A stretch of 64,000 nucleotides of DNA from Ziziphus jujuba (GCF_031755915.1 NC_083390.1:21685501-21749500), one strand, 5' to 3'. Shown: positions 13,383 to 26,696, counted from the stretch's first letter. Program-made: numbers and translations. Notes: generated from the sequence alone by a model not told the origin.

Positions 13383-14304
13383 TCTGCTTCCTCTGATAGC
13401 AGAGTTCGAACGGGAGGGCTTTTCAAATGTTAAAAGACTGCGTTTTTCGGCTTTTGCTGGTTCAACAATGGAGAGGTAAGTGGAGAAACTGAGTCGAGGA
13501 CTTGGGCCGTTCTAACGAGGCCAGATCTGAAAATGGGCCGTAAGAAGTGTCAACTTTTCTGGGCCTCCAAGTTCAGCAAGGCTTTTCAGAGTTTTTTTTT
13601 TTTTTACAAATTTTTTAATTCATTATTGGTCTTCATCCCAAAAAAAAAAAAAAGTGTCACTATTGGGAATTCAACACCTTTTATATCTTTAAGTCGTGTT
13701 TCAATTTCCATCTTATATTTTTGTGAGAAACAATTTAATTTTATTGATAAAGACATAATGGTTTTTTTAAAAAAAAGTTATGAAATTTAATCGACTAGTA
13801 TTTAAATAAATACATACATGAATAATGTATTTCAATTTTCACATCCAATTTTTAATTTAGGATTTGGATAATCTTAACATCCAATAGGACCGCTGTCTGA
13901 ATGGCAGTATTGAAAAGTGTGAGTGATATCGGAAGCAGGTGATAAAGCAAAAGGAGCAAACAATGGCCGAATTTTGTTGACTAAGCTGTCTCGAGAATCC
14001 ACGTCAGTCACCCACCAAAAGCAAAGCTTGCCACTGCCAGAGCCACCGTCAAAAGCTCAAATCCCAAAAAACATAAAAGCCACACGTCAAATCCAAATGC
14101 AAAAACACATTCCGAAAAACAACCGAAACACCGAAATTGCTTTCGAAAAACAAAAAAACACATACGCCGCCTAAACATACGCATTGAAACTCTCGTCTTG
14201 CACGGTCAGAGAAATTAAATGAAATTTATAAAAAATAATAATAATAATAATTATTGAAAAAAGTTTGTAATAATTTGAAAGTTTTAGTGCGGGACTGTAC
14301 GGAA
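13383..14304. promoter_or_regulatory. Shared upstream region of ELP2 and the alpha/beta hydrolase gene
   Basis: This 922-bp gap separates two divergent ATGs. TGGGCC occurs at 13503-13508, 13534-13539 and 13560-13565, about 120-185 bp upstream of the ELP2 start. Such site II elements (GGCCCA on the ELP2 strand) are known TCP-factor targets in plant promoters of growth and translation genes. On the hydrolase side, ACGTCA occurs at 14001-14006 and 14084-14089, and a TATA-like TATAAAAA at 14227-14234 lies 78 bp before its ATG. Assigning activity to these motifs is inference. Confidence 0.5.
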
Positions 14305-17300
14305 ATGGCATCGATTCAATCCGACATGCGTTTTGCGCTTCTTCACATAGCGGCCGCTTCATCTTCTTCTTCTTCTTCTTCTTATTCTTTTTCTTCATCG
14401 TCCTCTATCATTCGCTGTCTAAGACCCAACCTTATCCGCTCACGCGCCGTCGCATCTGCGCGGCGGGCTTTAACGACGTCGTTTAGGCCCAGAGCTTTCT
14501 CACCTGACGGCGACAGCGGCGGCGGAGACGATTTCGTTAAGGTTGCGGAAAAGCCAGCGATATGTACGGCCGACGAGCTTCATTATGTGTCAGTCCCGAA
14601 CTCTGATTGGAGGCTCGCCCTCTGGCGATACCAACCGCCCCCAAAGGTAATTTAATTTTACTTTTAAGACCTCGAGGTTTCGGTTTCCAATTTTTTTTTT
14701 TTTTTTTTAACGTTTGGCAAAGATGAGCTTTCTAATTGGTGGAAATTTTGTGATTTTGATTTTGATTTTGTTTGATTTGTAATGGATTTTGAATATTAGG
14801 CGCCTCAGAGGAATCATCCTCTGTTGCTGTTGTCTGGAGTGGGGACTAATGCCATTGGATACGATCTTTCACCTGGGGTAAGTATTTTTCATTGAATTTT
14901 TGCTTTCAAATTCATTCATTTCTGCTGAAAAAGTTTTAATTTTCAGATACATAAATATCCAATTTTTTTATTTTTTTGTTGTATAAAACATATAGACATG
15001 ATTCTGTTTTTGGCATAGTTACAAGTACCAAGTTTTTTGTTTTGTCTCACAGAAACTGTTAGGGTTACAGATGGGATAAATAGCTAAATTTACAATATAT
15101 GATTTAGGAAATAGAAATACAGTATATCTACAAGCCACTTTATTTGGCTAGTTTTGTGAGCTATGTTTGTTGTTATTCCTTTTTAAAATGTTTGCAACAA
15201 AAACAGTGTCAACAATAAATTTCGCTGCAGTTAAGAAATAGTGTCCGGAAGGAGTTTTCAGGAAATGAAAATTAGTGGTTAATGTGGTATGCAATTAAAA
15301 TGGAGAAACTTCATCAATTATGCCTTAGACAGAGGACGTGATAACCTTGACTTTGGTCAATGATGCAATTTATTTAAATGTTGAAGGTTCTCCCAAATTT
15401 CTCCTAATAGTTGGTGTTTATAATCCTGTAAGCTTGGAGCCATTTTGTAGTTATGGTTATACATACATTTTTTAGACAACATGATCAAACCATCTGATTT
15501 TTATAGTGTTATAATAATTTGTTTGAAGCTTTTCAGTGGTGAACAAAGTCCATATAAGATGTATGACATCTTGCAATAAATAGCTAATTTGTTCACTGCT
15601 TCTATGACCTTTTTGTACTCGAATGCCAAAGCTTATAATAATCTGCATGTGTCAACTCTAAATCTGTTTCAATAGTGTGTTATTTTGTGAATTCTTTTTT
15701 GTGAAGCTTATTATTAGATTGTTATAATGGTTTGAAACTTTTTGGTGGTGAGCAAAGTCCACAATAACTTATGCAAGATCATATGGGTTTTGCCAGTCCT
15801 TATGCTTGACCTTTTGTCTAGGAGTGTTCTGATATTATATACCATGAAGTATTACTAATGATTATGGCATCTTTTCAGTGCTCATTTGCTCGTTATATGG
15901 CTGGCCAAGGATTTGACACGTGGATCCTTGAAGTACGAGGAGCTGGACTAAGTGTGCATGGATCCAATTCCAAAGAAATTGAGCAGACTGCCCATGCATT
16001 ATCGGAGCAGATGGAAGCTGCTTCTGAGATTGTAACCAATGTAACATTGTCTTCAGAACGGCAGTTAAATAATGTTCCCAACACTATAGCTTCTGACTTT
16101 TCTGATGTTAGAGGAGGAAAATCTGAAGTTTCTGTTGTCAAAGGAGACATAACACAGATAGCAACAGCATGGGATGAATCGAAACTGGTCGCCAGGTTGA
16201 CAGAAACTTTCATGCGATTGTCGGAGAGACTCTCTGGCTTCCTTAGCGAAGGTCAATCGAAGATCATGTCTGCTAAGTTGCTTGATCAAATTTCAAAGCT
16301 TTTAGTAGATTCTCAGCTGTCTGAACGTTTTAATGAAATAAGGGAAAGGCTTTCAAGCTTGTTGGAAACAGGGCAAAACTCAGGTATTACCAACCAAATT
16401 AGGGATCTGAGTCAAAGGCTTGTAAATATCATTGAAGATGGTCAACAATCTGTTTCGCCACAATTGTTTGACTTGCAAGAGCGCCTTTCTTCAACCATAG
16501 AAGATTTTCAGAAACAACTTGACTTGATAGTGAAGTATGACTGGGATTTCGATCATTACCTGGAAGAGGATGTTCCTGCTGCGGTGAGGTGACATTTTAT
16601 CTTGCTGGAAGGCTATGATATGATTACTTATTTACAGTCTTCATAATTGATATGCTGAACACTTATATGACTTTGCCTTCTGGAATGTTTTACAAATATT
16701 GAAAATTAATCACTTGATGAATTAACTATCTCCAACAAATCCTACATAGATGGAATACATAAGAGCAGAAAGTAAGTCAAAGGATGGCAAGTTGCTTGCA
16801 ATTGGACACTCTATGGGTGGAATCTTGCTTTATGCAATGCTATCACGATGTGGTGAGATTCCATCCATTATCTATTGTTTTTTATGTCCTTAGGTTTTGC
16901 AGTGTACTGTTTCAATGGCTTGACGCCTTATATTATATTAAACCAGTAAGCCAGTTGTACTTTTTGTGGAAACTAATTTTTTATCGACATAAGTTTAACA
17001 TTGTGGTCCTGATGTTTTTACCTTTTTACCAGTAATGTTTTTTTCCTTCTCTTTTTTCCCAAAAAAGGAATTTGCTGCTATGAGGCTTGTTTTCGTATGA
17101 TTAATAGATTCTTCTAGATTCTTTTCCTTGTCATTTTTCCCAAGTAGGGGAAAAAAAAAAAAAAAGGTTGTTCATCTGAAGTGTTCATTTTATTTTATCT
17201 TGTAAGGTTTTGAAGGAAGAGACCCCAGATTAGCAGCTGTAGCTACCTTGGCGTCATCACTTGATTACACTTCTTCAAAGTCAACTCTCAAATTGCTTTT

Positions 17301-18739
17301 GCCCCTTGTAAGTGGATTCAGAAATATGCTTATGCTGTCCTCTCTACGTAAGTACAATACTTGAATAAGGCACTTGTTGTACAGGCAGATCCTGCACAGG
17401 CTCTCAGTGTCCCTGTTGTTCCTTTGGGGACGCTATTGGCAGCAGCTTATCCTCTTTCATCCCGTCCTCCATATGTCTTGGCGTGGCTTAATAACCTCAT
17501 TTCAGCGGAAGACATGATGCATCCAGATTTGTTGAAAAAACTTGTATTGAACAACTTTTGTGAGTATCCCTGCTTACGGAGTGTATAAGATTCGATTTAT
17601 ACTATTTTCCACTATAGGTTGCTTTCTTTTCCTAAACAATAAATGCAGAAAGTACCAGACATGTTTTGAATTGATAAGACGGCCTTGATTAATGTTTGTA
17701 TGTGAAAATGGTTGATCTTTTTGGATAGCATTTTCAGAGATGATATCCATATAATATTTGCATAGTTAAGAAGACAAAATTAAAGCATGTGGACTTAGTG
17801 AATTTCAGGAGAGGAGCCAGAGAGTGTGCAACGTATGCAGAAAACATAACATGGTCAGTCATGTGAGAAATGCAAATAATTCTGTATTATTATCCCAAAT
17901 GCTAGTAATTCTATCTCGTAAGATGTCCGATCTTTGTTTCCCCCTTAGAGCGAAAAAGTACCACATGGCATAATAATTTTTGTCCGCTCATTTTCTTAGT
18001 AGCTGTACTGATGGACTTAAATTCTAATTACAACTGGCAGGTACCATACCAGCAAAACTTATTTTGCAGCTTACAACAGCTTTTAAAGAGGGTGGATTGT
18101 GCAATAGAAGAGGTGACTTCTTTTACAAGGATCATCTACATAAAACCACTGTACCTATCTTGGCACTCGCAGGAGACCAGGATCTAATATGCCCACCTGA
18201 AGCTGTTGAAGGTACGTCCTATTAAAAATGACGTTCTTTAGGTATTTTCAATTCTGATTTCCCGTTTTTGTTGCTTATGGTATTTCAAATGTACCAGAAA
18301 CTGTTAAGCTAATACCAGAGCACTTGGTCACCTACAAAGTATTTGGAGAATCTGAAGGTCCACATTATGCTCATTATGATTTGGTGGGAGGAAGATTGGT
18401 ATGAAATTTTAATTTTTAATTTTTTTGTGACTGGAGCAAGCTTTCTTAGAGTTTCTATAATGATGTCATTGACCAATATTGTCTCAAATTTCTATAAATT
18501 ATTTTTTTGCACAGACAATGTTTTTTTTTTTTTTTTTTTTTTTTCCTCCTGAAACTTTCTATCGTATGGATGGGGTGAGTAAATGGGTGAAACTTGACAA
18601 CAGTTTTAGGTGATTTATGTTTTGCGCTTTCAATTGGTCACTGATTTATCTGTCTTTGTGTGCTTTTTTTAACTTGTAGGCAGTGGAGCAAGTGTATCCC
18701 TGTATGGTCCAATTTCTTAGTCGTCATGACTCAACATGA
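14305..18739 (+). CDS. Alpha/beta hydrolase family protein (UCP031088-like, At1g15060-like)
   Basis: Nine exons: 14305..14646, 14800..14877, 15879..16583, 16750..16852, 17207..17307, 17385..17559, 18041..18211, 18298..18398, 18680..18739, giving about 611 residues. The Ser-rich, basic N-terminus (residues 1-60) looks like an organelle transit peptide. The nucleophile elbow GHSMGG places the catalytic Ser at residue 396; GDQDLICPP supplies an acid (likely Asp549); HYAHYDLVGG supplies the His (likely His584). Between the early strand/oxyanion region (GFDTWILEVRGAG, about 151-163) and the elbow lies a long helical insertion, residues 172-355, with repeating ERLS...E.GQ units. The family is plant-conserved with unknown substrate; lipase or esterase activity is inference. 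The first ATG in frame is 14305, just after a TATA-like box. Confidence 0.9.
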
Positions 18740-21700
18740 TCATCAAGACTATCCATGATCTATCAAAATGCCTCGGCAGCAAACTTGATTTTTCCATCTG
18801 AAGTGAAGTATCTCCATCTGATTAACTGTTGAGCCGACTCGAGGCTTACTGATTTATGCCTATGGTCCCAGATTTTGAAGGGCCCTGCTTTTTCGAATTT
18901 GTATTTATAAATTTTTTTATAGTAAATTACATTAAATAATTTTTTATTAGTAACAAACAAGGTTTAAATTTCTTAGTTTGTATTATATTTCCTAATTCTA
19001 AAATTATTCTCTTTTTTTTTTGGGTCCTTTTCCATTTACTTAGTATACTTATCCGGCTCTTCCAAAACCTTGTATCTTTTTTTTCTTTTTTTGTTTTTTG
19101 GACTTATCCTATATCTCACAAGTATATGTATATTATAAATTATCACAATCTCAAACCCTTAACTTATATATAATTTCAGTATAATGGAACAGCTTCATTT
19201 CTTAAGAATGAAATGAAAGATTTTATTGTTGGCACACAGAAATATATTTCATTCTGAATTAAGACATTATTTTCTTTGAAATTCTGGGATGAATCAATAG
19301 AAAAATTAGTACCACACAAGTGGTGAAACAGAGTTAATTAACACTCTAAAGCTCAAAGTAACCATTTAGAGAAATGCAATTATGTTGATTCCAAGAATGA
19401 TTAATGTGTGTGTATATATATATATATATATGTATTTTTTTTTTAATTTCCTTTGAATTAAGATCTGAGTTGCCTCCATTATTTTTTGTCATATGGAAAA
19501 TTATGGTCTTCAAATTAGAAAATATTTTAATTATTACTGCTATGTTTCTTAATTTGTGCCAAATAAAATACAATGATCGTGATATAGAAATGATTTTCGT
19601 TAACATAATTTTTAACCTTAATTTTTTTTTAATCTTTGATTTTTTTGGCAATTTATTATTTAAAATTTTAAAAATGCACTTTCAACAAAATTTTAATAAT
19701 CAAATTTACAGTTAATAATTAAAATGAAGATGTCATCTAAAAAAAAAAAAAAAAGTGGAAAATAAATTTCAAAAAAAATTATTTTGTAAATTCAAATAAC
19801 TGATTCACTGCTGAAAAGATTCAACATCTTACCATGTTGCATTAAAATTGACTCAAACAAAATTTGGTCAATATTGGTAATGATACAATTCCACTTTTCT
19901 TTACTTATTTGATGCATATATATATATACATATATTTAATAATTTATTTTGCCAAATCTTTAATTAGGAAATAGTAAATCTAGATATTATGTAGAAAAAT
20001 AATATAACTTCTTAAGAATTTTTTTTATATTTATACAAAAACGACTAAATCATTTCATATTTTATATTATATCATACATTTTATAAATTAGAATAATAAA
20101 ATATTAAAAGTAAAGGAAAATTACATTTTTAAGCTTTGCATAAATTTGAGAAATATAAAAGAAAATTAAAATCAATTTAATGCAATTATAACACTTCCCA
20201 ATTTAAAAATAGTAATGCTTTGGTACAATTTTAATCATTATCTACTGTATATAAATGGAATAAAATGATTAATCTAAATATAATTTTTTTTAACCAAATC
20301 CAAAAATAAATTTTATATCCTATAGAAAAGCAAACAATTTAAATCATTCGGTAAGTTTAAATAACTCTAATCTTTAAAAAGAAATTTAAAATTATTCTAA
20401 TATTCGGTCATATTATATTTTAGATGAATATTACTATTTGTCACTACTGGTGAATATCATCAATAAAACCTTTGCTTATGTGTTAAATAGTAATTAGTTA
20501 TATTTAAATCAATTTTAACTTTTGAAAAAATTAAATTCCTACATGTAAAATTACAATACTAATTAATAACTAACATATATATATATATATATATATGGGT
20601 CCACTGATGATATTCACCAATATAATAAATATCATTTTTTATTTTACCTTAAAATCTTCAAATTAGTTGAGACCAACATGAGTTGAACAATCTTTGACCA
20701 TGCTTATATCTATTATGGGGAAATTTTGCTGGTGAAGCATCAACTAACCCATGCCAATGAAATACACGCATGGAAAGACAAATATATGGAATTTTGATAT
20801 GAATATCATTTTATTCTTAGGCAAATATGATGAATTATGATTAGTTAAGTCTGTCGTTGGAAAGGTTGATAAGGCAAGGTTGTTGAGCCAGGAGATGATA
20901 ACATGTTCAGGCTATGGTTTCTTTTGGTTACTATAAAATAAATAATATTTAGATTTTAAAATATTGTTAATATTATATTTTTATCATTTTAATTTATACA
21001 GCCCATTGAAACGAAATTTATAATCTAATAATAAAATTAATAATAATAATAATTAAAATGGAGGTGCCATGAAAAAAAATAAAATTTAACTGTTTCACAT
21101 TATTTTCAGTTTTTTTAATTATTAATTAATAATTCCATTTTTAAAAAATAATTTTATTTAATTTTAAATAAATTGATACAGTGTTATAAAGACTGAATTT
21201 ATTTTTGTGTTTACAGTTTTGTTATAAAGACTGAATTTATTTTTGTGTTTACAGTTTTGTTATAAAGACTGAATTTATTTTTGTGTTTACAGTTTCTCAA
21301 AATTGATAGAGACTAAAATTTAGTTCATTTGGTTTTCTTAAATAGAAATAATATTTTAATATTCTAATCCATAATCACCACTTATTTTAGAAGACCTCAA
21401 ATATATTTTGTTTTGGATGACCTATAGACTTTTTGTGGATGCATGGTCATTAATCTCTCACTTATAGGAAAGCCAATTTAAATTACCACAATGTTTTTTT
21501 TTTTTTTAATCTTTTGCAAGGAAAAAATATTTTTAAACAAAATGAATTAAACTGTAGAAAAAGCAGAGCATTTCTCTATTAGCTATTGTTGATGATCTTG
21601 AATGATTTAGGGCATAGTGGGATGGGAAGTAGGATTCTGACCAGAGGTTCCAGATCGTTGTTCCCTTGAAGAGTGACACTTCTGACATCCAAACATTCAG

Positions 21701-22622
21701 AAGAGGCTATCAAACAAAGAGAACTAGAGGATAAGAACTATAACATCAAGCCAAATATATAAATTCAACACCCTACTCAGTTTTGGCCTTGAAAACATTA
21801 TGTCTAATATCCATGTGACGCTTATTCTTTTATCTTTAACCAAAATAACTTTTCACTATAAACTACAGAATTTAATTATACAGTTTCATGTTATAACATT
21901 ACAACTCAACTTACAAATTGGGTTCCATCAATAACATATAGTGTCATTATAATGTGTTGGTTTTACAAATTTAAGATATAATTAGGAAGAAAAATTTTGA
22001 AAGGGGATATCCATAGCATGCCTACCCTTCCTGTTAAGCTAGAAAGTTTGTCATAGTTATGTTGGTGCTACTTGTGCCAAAAACTGCAACCACTGCTAGA
22101 AGGTTGGGAATTGAAAGTATAAATTATTGCATATTTGCAGTTAAAACACCAATGCATGCTTTCTAATTTAAAACAGAAAAAAAAAGAAAAAAAGAAAAAA
22201 GAAAAAAAAAAGAAATTAAAGGAAGCAGGTTCTGTGTCCTTGTTATGGTGTACTTTATAGCAGTACAGTTTCCCATTGGATTCTGAGACCTTGGAAAAAG
22301 TCGATAACCCTTGTAGCAATTTTAGGTTGCAGAATCCAAAATAACTTCTGTCAGAATCACTTTTCCCATTCCTTGTTCTTGTGATGTTTTGTTTGCATAC
22401 TTTGTGTACTTGCATGTTCTTAGTCTGCAGAAGAAGATAAGCAACACTGAATGATTGATAGTGGGAGAAAGCATTTTCCTGTCTTTCCATTGTTTAAAGA
22501 ACTTGGACCCACAAATTTCTATCTCTGGTTGTTGCCTGAGAATCACATAAATAGAATAGCTCTACTAATTCAAATCTTCGATATATATACCTAAGCACTT
22601 GTTTTGCAATAATTATAACACC
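18740..22622. other. AT-rich intergenic region
   Basis: No supportable gene. The DNA is strongly AT-rich with (AT)n runs near 19414-19432 and 20575-20596 and poly-A/T tracts. It contains the 38-bp tandem triplication listed separately. A purine-rich stretch (about 22176-22220) and short open frames before 22500 have no domain-like sequence. The last 100 bases are promoter and leader of the Aux/IAA gene. Confidence 0.6.
21183..21295. repeat. Three tandem copies of a 38-bp unit
   Basis: A unit starting GTTATAAAGACTGAATTTAT begins at 21183, 21221 and 21259, exactly 38 bp apart; the copies are essentially identical and the third is slightly short. Near identity implies recent amplification. It lies in intergenic DNA. 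Confidence 0.95.
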
Positions 22623-23672
22623 ATGGATTCCAATGCTTCAAGCTTTATTGTTAATCCTTCAACTCTCCCATCAGTTTACTATCAAGCTAATAAGCAAGAT
22701 GATGGAGTAATTGATCTCGGTCTTAGCCTGAGAACTCTGCAACCTGAAGCTTATAACCATCAATCTGGGCATTGTAGGCTTAACTACTCTTTTTGAATTC
22801 TTAATTTTTTTTATTTTTTGTTTCTTTACTTTTCCTCCATTATCTGTCATTAGTATTACTTAATATTAATCTGATTTGAAGAGGATTTTTTTTTTTTTTT
22901 TTTGGGTAATAATATCAGTGGTAAGCTTAGAGGGATATGATGATCTTATAGATTGGCCCCAGCCTGATCTGAACTTGAAAAGTTCAGAGATAATTCAACA
23001 AAGAAATTATGTACCAGATGACTGTGATGAAGAAGGTGAGGGAGTCCAAAGCAAAGAGAGGTGGGCTTATGTGAAGGTTAACATGGATGGGATTATTGTG
23101 GGTAGAAAAGTTTGTATACTTGATCATGGTGGTTACTCCAGTCTAGCTCTCCAACTTGAAGAGATGTTTGGTAGGTATTATTATATAATATATATATATA
23201 TATATTTGAAAATTCTTTTATCCAGCATCCAGGACTAAAATAAAGTCCAGGAACAGCTTACAAGCTCTTATAGACACCCTTATTCGGCCTTGAAGGTGCC
23301 TTATTAGTTCTTATACATACATATACACTGGAAGCTTTTGTTTCAGAAATGATAACTGGTTGATGGTTTCAGGTAGGCAATCCTTATCTGGGTTACGGTT
23401 GTTCCAAGCTGGGTCTGAATTCTCATTGTTCTACAAGGACAGAGATGAAAATTGGAGGATTGTTGGTGATGTTCCATGGAAGTAGGTTCATTGACTAATC
23501 AATAGCTACAACTTTTATGAATTGGTATTTGGCTCTTTTATTATATCATAGATTGTAATAAAAGTAGCTGCTACTTAAGTAATGAAGTCTTTCGTTGAAT
23601 TGTAACAGGAAATTTGTAGAATGTGTTCGACGGCTGAGGATTGCAACAAAGAATGGAGCTCATCTTCCCTGA
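22623..23672 (+). CDS. IAA32: Non-canonical Aux/IAA protein, IAA32/IAA34 type (no degron)
   Basis: Four exons, 22623..22773, 22919..23170, 23373..23481 and 23609..23672, give 191 residues, the same length I recall for Arabidopsis IAA32. Domain I is present as an EAR-type repressor motif (DLGLSLRTLQ, about residues 37-46). The C-terminal PB1-like domains III/IV are complete, from YVKVNMDGIIVGRKV through GDVPWKKFVE. The domain II degron (core GWPPV) that binds TIR1/AFB receptors is absent; the corresponding region reads GYDDLIDWPQPDL. Such proteins repress ARF-type transcription factors but are not destroyed by the normal auxin route. The name rests on sequence and on its neighbours PDE331-like and ZAR1-like, which match the Arabidopsis IAA32 locus. 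An IAA34 assignment is possible. Confidence 0.9.
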
Positions 23673-23723
23673 TCGTTATAAATTCTTCAGAATTTATAGA
23701 AGCAAATATGATTTAACATTTCT

Positions 23724-23746
23724 TCTCTCTCTCTCTCTCTCTCTCT
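23724..23746. repeat. (CT)n microsatellite
   Basis: About eleven consecutive CT dinucleotides starting some 50 bp after the Aux/IAA stop codon. Confidence 0.95.
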
Positions 23747-24453
23747 GATATGTTCTTGTGGTCTCTGACTTTTTAAGTTGAATTTAAATTTCACATCCCT
23801 TCGCTAGAAAATGATGACAGTTTGAACTAATAGAATGGCTTATGATCATATCTTTTGGGAAAGTTGTATTGAATATGTGCTAATGAGTCTCCATGTAATA
23901 TCTTTTTCATCTACTAGATTGATATATATTAAGCACTCCAAGAGTGATTCAGATTGTTCTTTTCAACTTCTTCAACCAATAGCAATGCTTTAGAAGTTGC
24001 TGAAGCACTTGATTAACAAGTAACTTAAATTATTATGAGCGACCCTTATAACTAATAAAGAAAGGGCAGCATAATGCCTCACAAAATTATAGGGGAACAT
24101 ATTCTGGGGTTTGGTGCCTTGGATTCTGAATGAGGGCTTCAGAATATGAATAAAGAAAAAGGGTTGTCTAAAAAACCAACCATCATTACTTACAATTTAA
24201 GGTAATACAAGTTGAAGTTTTTTTGCTTTGAACTTGCCAAAAGTGTTGTGTAATTATAAGTTGGTAATTTACATGATTATCATAATTAAATGCTGTGTTC
24301 TCTCTGTTTCCATACCATGCATATCCAATTTTGATCTACAGGGGTATGGAACACAAAGGACCCAAATCAATAGGCAATATTAGCTTTAAGTGAACCAATA
24401 GAAGTGCCCAAAAAGATCATTGCTTTTTCTTTTTTCCTTCCCCTCAAAACCCT

Positions 24454-24487
<34 letters not shown>

Positions 24488-26360
24488 TGAATTCAGCTTG
24501 TCTATTCAAAACACAAAACTTTGGTCTTTTAAAATAATTAACTTTATGACCATTTTGCCCTCAAGAAAAGCCCATCTTATAAAGCATCAAACACCTTCCT
24601 GGTGCTATAACCTCACAAAATTCCATCGCCTTTGCCCTTTGAAACAATATTACAGAGAGAAAGGTACAACTGAAAACTGAAACAATCCTTTTGGGGGGGA
24701 TTTCTTAAAGTATCAATGGTGTTTTAATAATTTTATTACTTAGTAAAATTGGAAACTCAAAACTGAAAACCTTTGCCAACCCTACGATTCCTTAAATCAC
24801 TCTATAAGGCTCCCCACCCTTTGTACCCTTGTTAATGATTTTCGGTGCTGTGCTATAACAATGTTGTATCAAGTGGGTAGTAATAAATATGGCATTGAAA
24901 TTATTTGATAAAGCAAAGCAACCAATTATTGATATGGGGGACCATTTAGGGGGTGGACTCAAAAGTAGAAAAACATTCATTAGAAATTTACTGCATTTTG
25001 CCTTTGCTAGTTGTTGCTCCTCCTTTTGATTAGATGAACAAAATTAGTATCCTGAAAATCTTTTGCTTCCATTGAAAATTTTAATAATAACATTGGTTAT
25101 GCTAATCACATTGAAGACGGTTAAACTCATATCCATTAGTTATCATACCAAACCATATATTTCAATGGGGTTGGATATGTAGATTATAACTCAAAACGGC
25201 TTTAGAGAGCATTTTTTAACATCCTAAGAGTTCTTCCTGAAATGTGCATTCCAATGTTGTGTTGAACCTCTTTTGTCATTACTGTTAGTTAGAGTTTGAT
25301 TTAATACATTCCCAACATATCAAAAACTCTATATATAGATACATGAAAGAGATACATTTATATATTCCAAAACCAGTTTCGGTTTTTATATTTTAGTGAT
25401 TTGTTTATGTATATGTTTTAAATAAACAAGGATATTGGACAAATTAACAAAGCTGTCTCGCATTCAAAAAGGAATAAGGCAACTGTTCGGTAAAATCTGA
25501 GCGGGAGACACTTAAAAGCCAATCTCTAGGTTTAGAAAACTTGAATAAGAAAATGGAAACCTTTATGCAGTTGTTTTTTGCTTTGTTATGGAAGCGTGAG
25601 AATAATGAATTGGCCAACATAACCGACAAGGTCTGTAAAAGTCGAAAACAGACGGATTTAAATATTTTAACTCCAAAGACAGCTAAGAATCTTTATATAT
25701 ATTGACTCTAGAGATTAAAAGTCATAGGTGGAGTCCACGCCCTACATTCGCGCCACATGGTTGTTGGGTGATTGGTTCCCTAGAAAATAAACCATTCCAA
25801 AATCCAAATTTTACTATTTTGCAAGTGACTACCGCGAAAGCACTCATTTTGTAGTACTAGTTTAAAGATGGTCAAATAAAAATATGCTGACAGGATCTCA
25901 CAAAGCAAGTTTATGAAAAATTCTTTAGGTGCTTTTTTTCTTCTCTTTTGTTGTGAAAGCAAGCCTATGTTTTGCAACACGACAATATGAACATATATAT
26001 ATATATATAAATTCTTACTGAAATTTCTTGTTTCGATTGCAAGATCAAGATAACAAATGGGTTTGTAATCCTTTATTTCCTACCCCGGGTTTATGCTCCT
26101 AGATCATCTTCAAGTATTTTAGCCTCTCTTGCAAAGAACTACCATGATCAGACGTTTTGGGAGCTCATTTACCATAAAATTTTACCAAAACGGACTCATC
26201 TGGATGAGTCTCAGGGTATAAGTAACAGGCAAATAACATTCAGTCCTTCATTATTAAGTAATGAATAATTTGATAGTAAAGAGAAATAAATAACAAGCAA
26301 ATAATCCATTCATTCTAGATGACCAACAAAGATAATGAGATACAAAAGGTTTGCAGCAAC

Positions 26361-26391
26361 AAGAAGAAGAAGAAGAAGAAGAAGAAGAAGA
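26361..26391. repeat. (AAG)n microsatellite
   Basis: About ten AAG units downstream of the ZAR1-like stop codon; read on the minus strand it is (CTT)n, probably in that gene's 3' UTR. Confidence 0.9.
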
Positions 26392-26696
26392 AAAAGAAAC
26401 ATATATACCAAAAGCCAGCTCTCATCCATAATCCAATTGCAGCCTCCCTTAAAGCATTGCTCTTATAGCAGACCTGCCTCCACCTAAACCTGTGCAATAA
26501 AAATAAACCAACCAGAGAATCTTACATTGAAGGAAGCCATGAACACCTTTGTGAGTACACAAACGCATCAGCATCTCTTTTCACTACTTCAATGGCAAAA
26601 GGGTTCATCTAATCACTTAGATGCAACAAACACAGCATCTTGAAACCAAACAACTCTAACCATCATAAATAGGATTTCACGAGTTTGTTGGGTTTT

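Larger units (their letters stand above)
23673..26696. other. Intergenic region between Aux/IAA and ZAR1-like genes
   Basis: Two 3' ends converge here. A (CT)n microsatellite lies at 23724-23746, just after the Aux/IAA stop, probably in its 3' UTR. A 47-base T-then-A homopolymer zone sits near 24451-24487, and an (AAG)n run at 26361-26391 probably lies in the 3' UTR of the ZAR1-like gene. Open frames at 24420-24680 and 25444-25980 look non-coding. Nothing else is supported. Confidence 0.6.

Noticed and set aside
14254..14304. Upstream extension of the hydrolase start
   Set aside because: The extension begins with TTG, not ATG, and lies just after the TATA-like box; the first ATG is at 14305.
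26315..26497. 60-codon minus-strand frame after the ZAR1-like stop
   Set aside because: It is mostly poly-Phe from the (AAG)n tract and lies in the probable 3' UTR.
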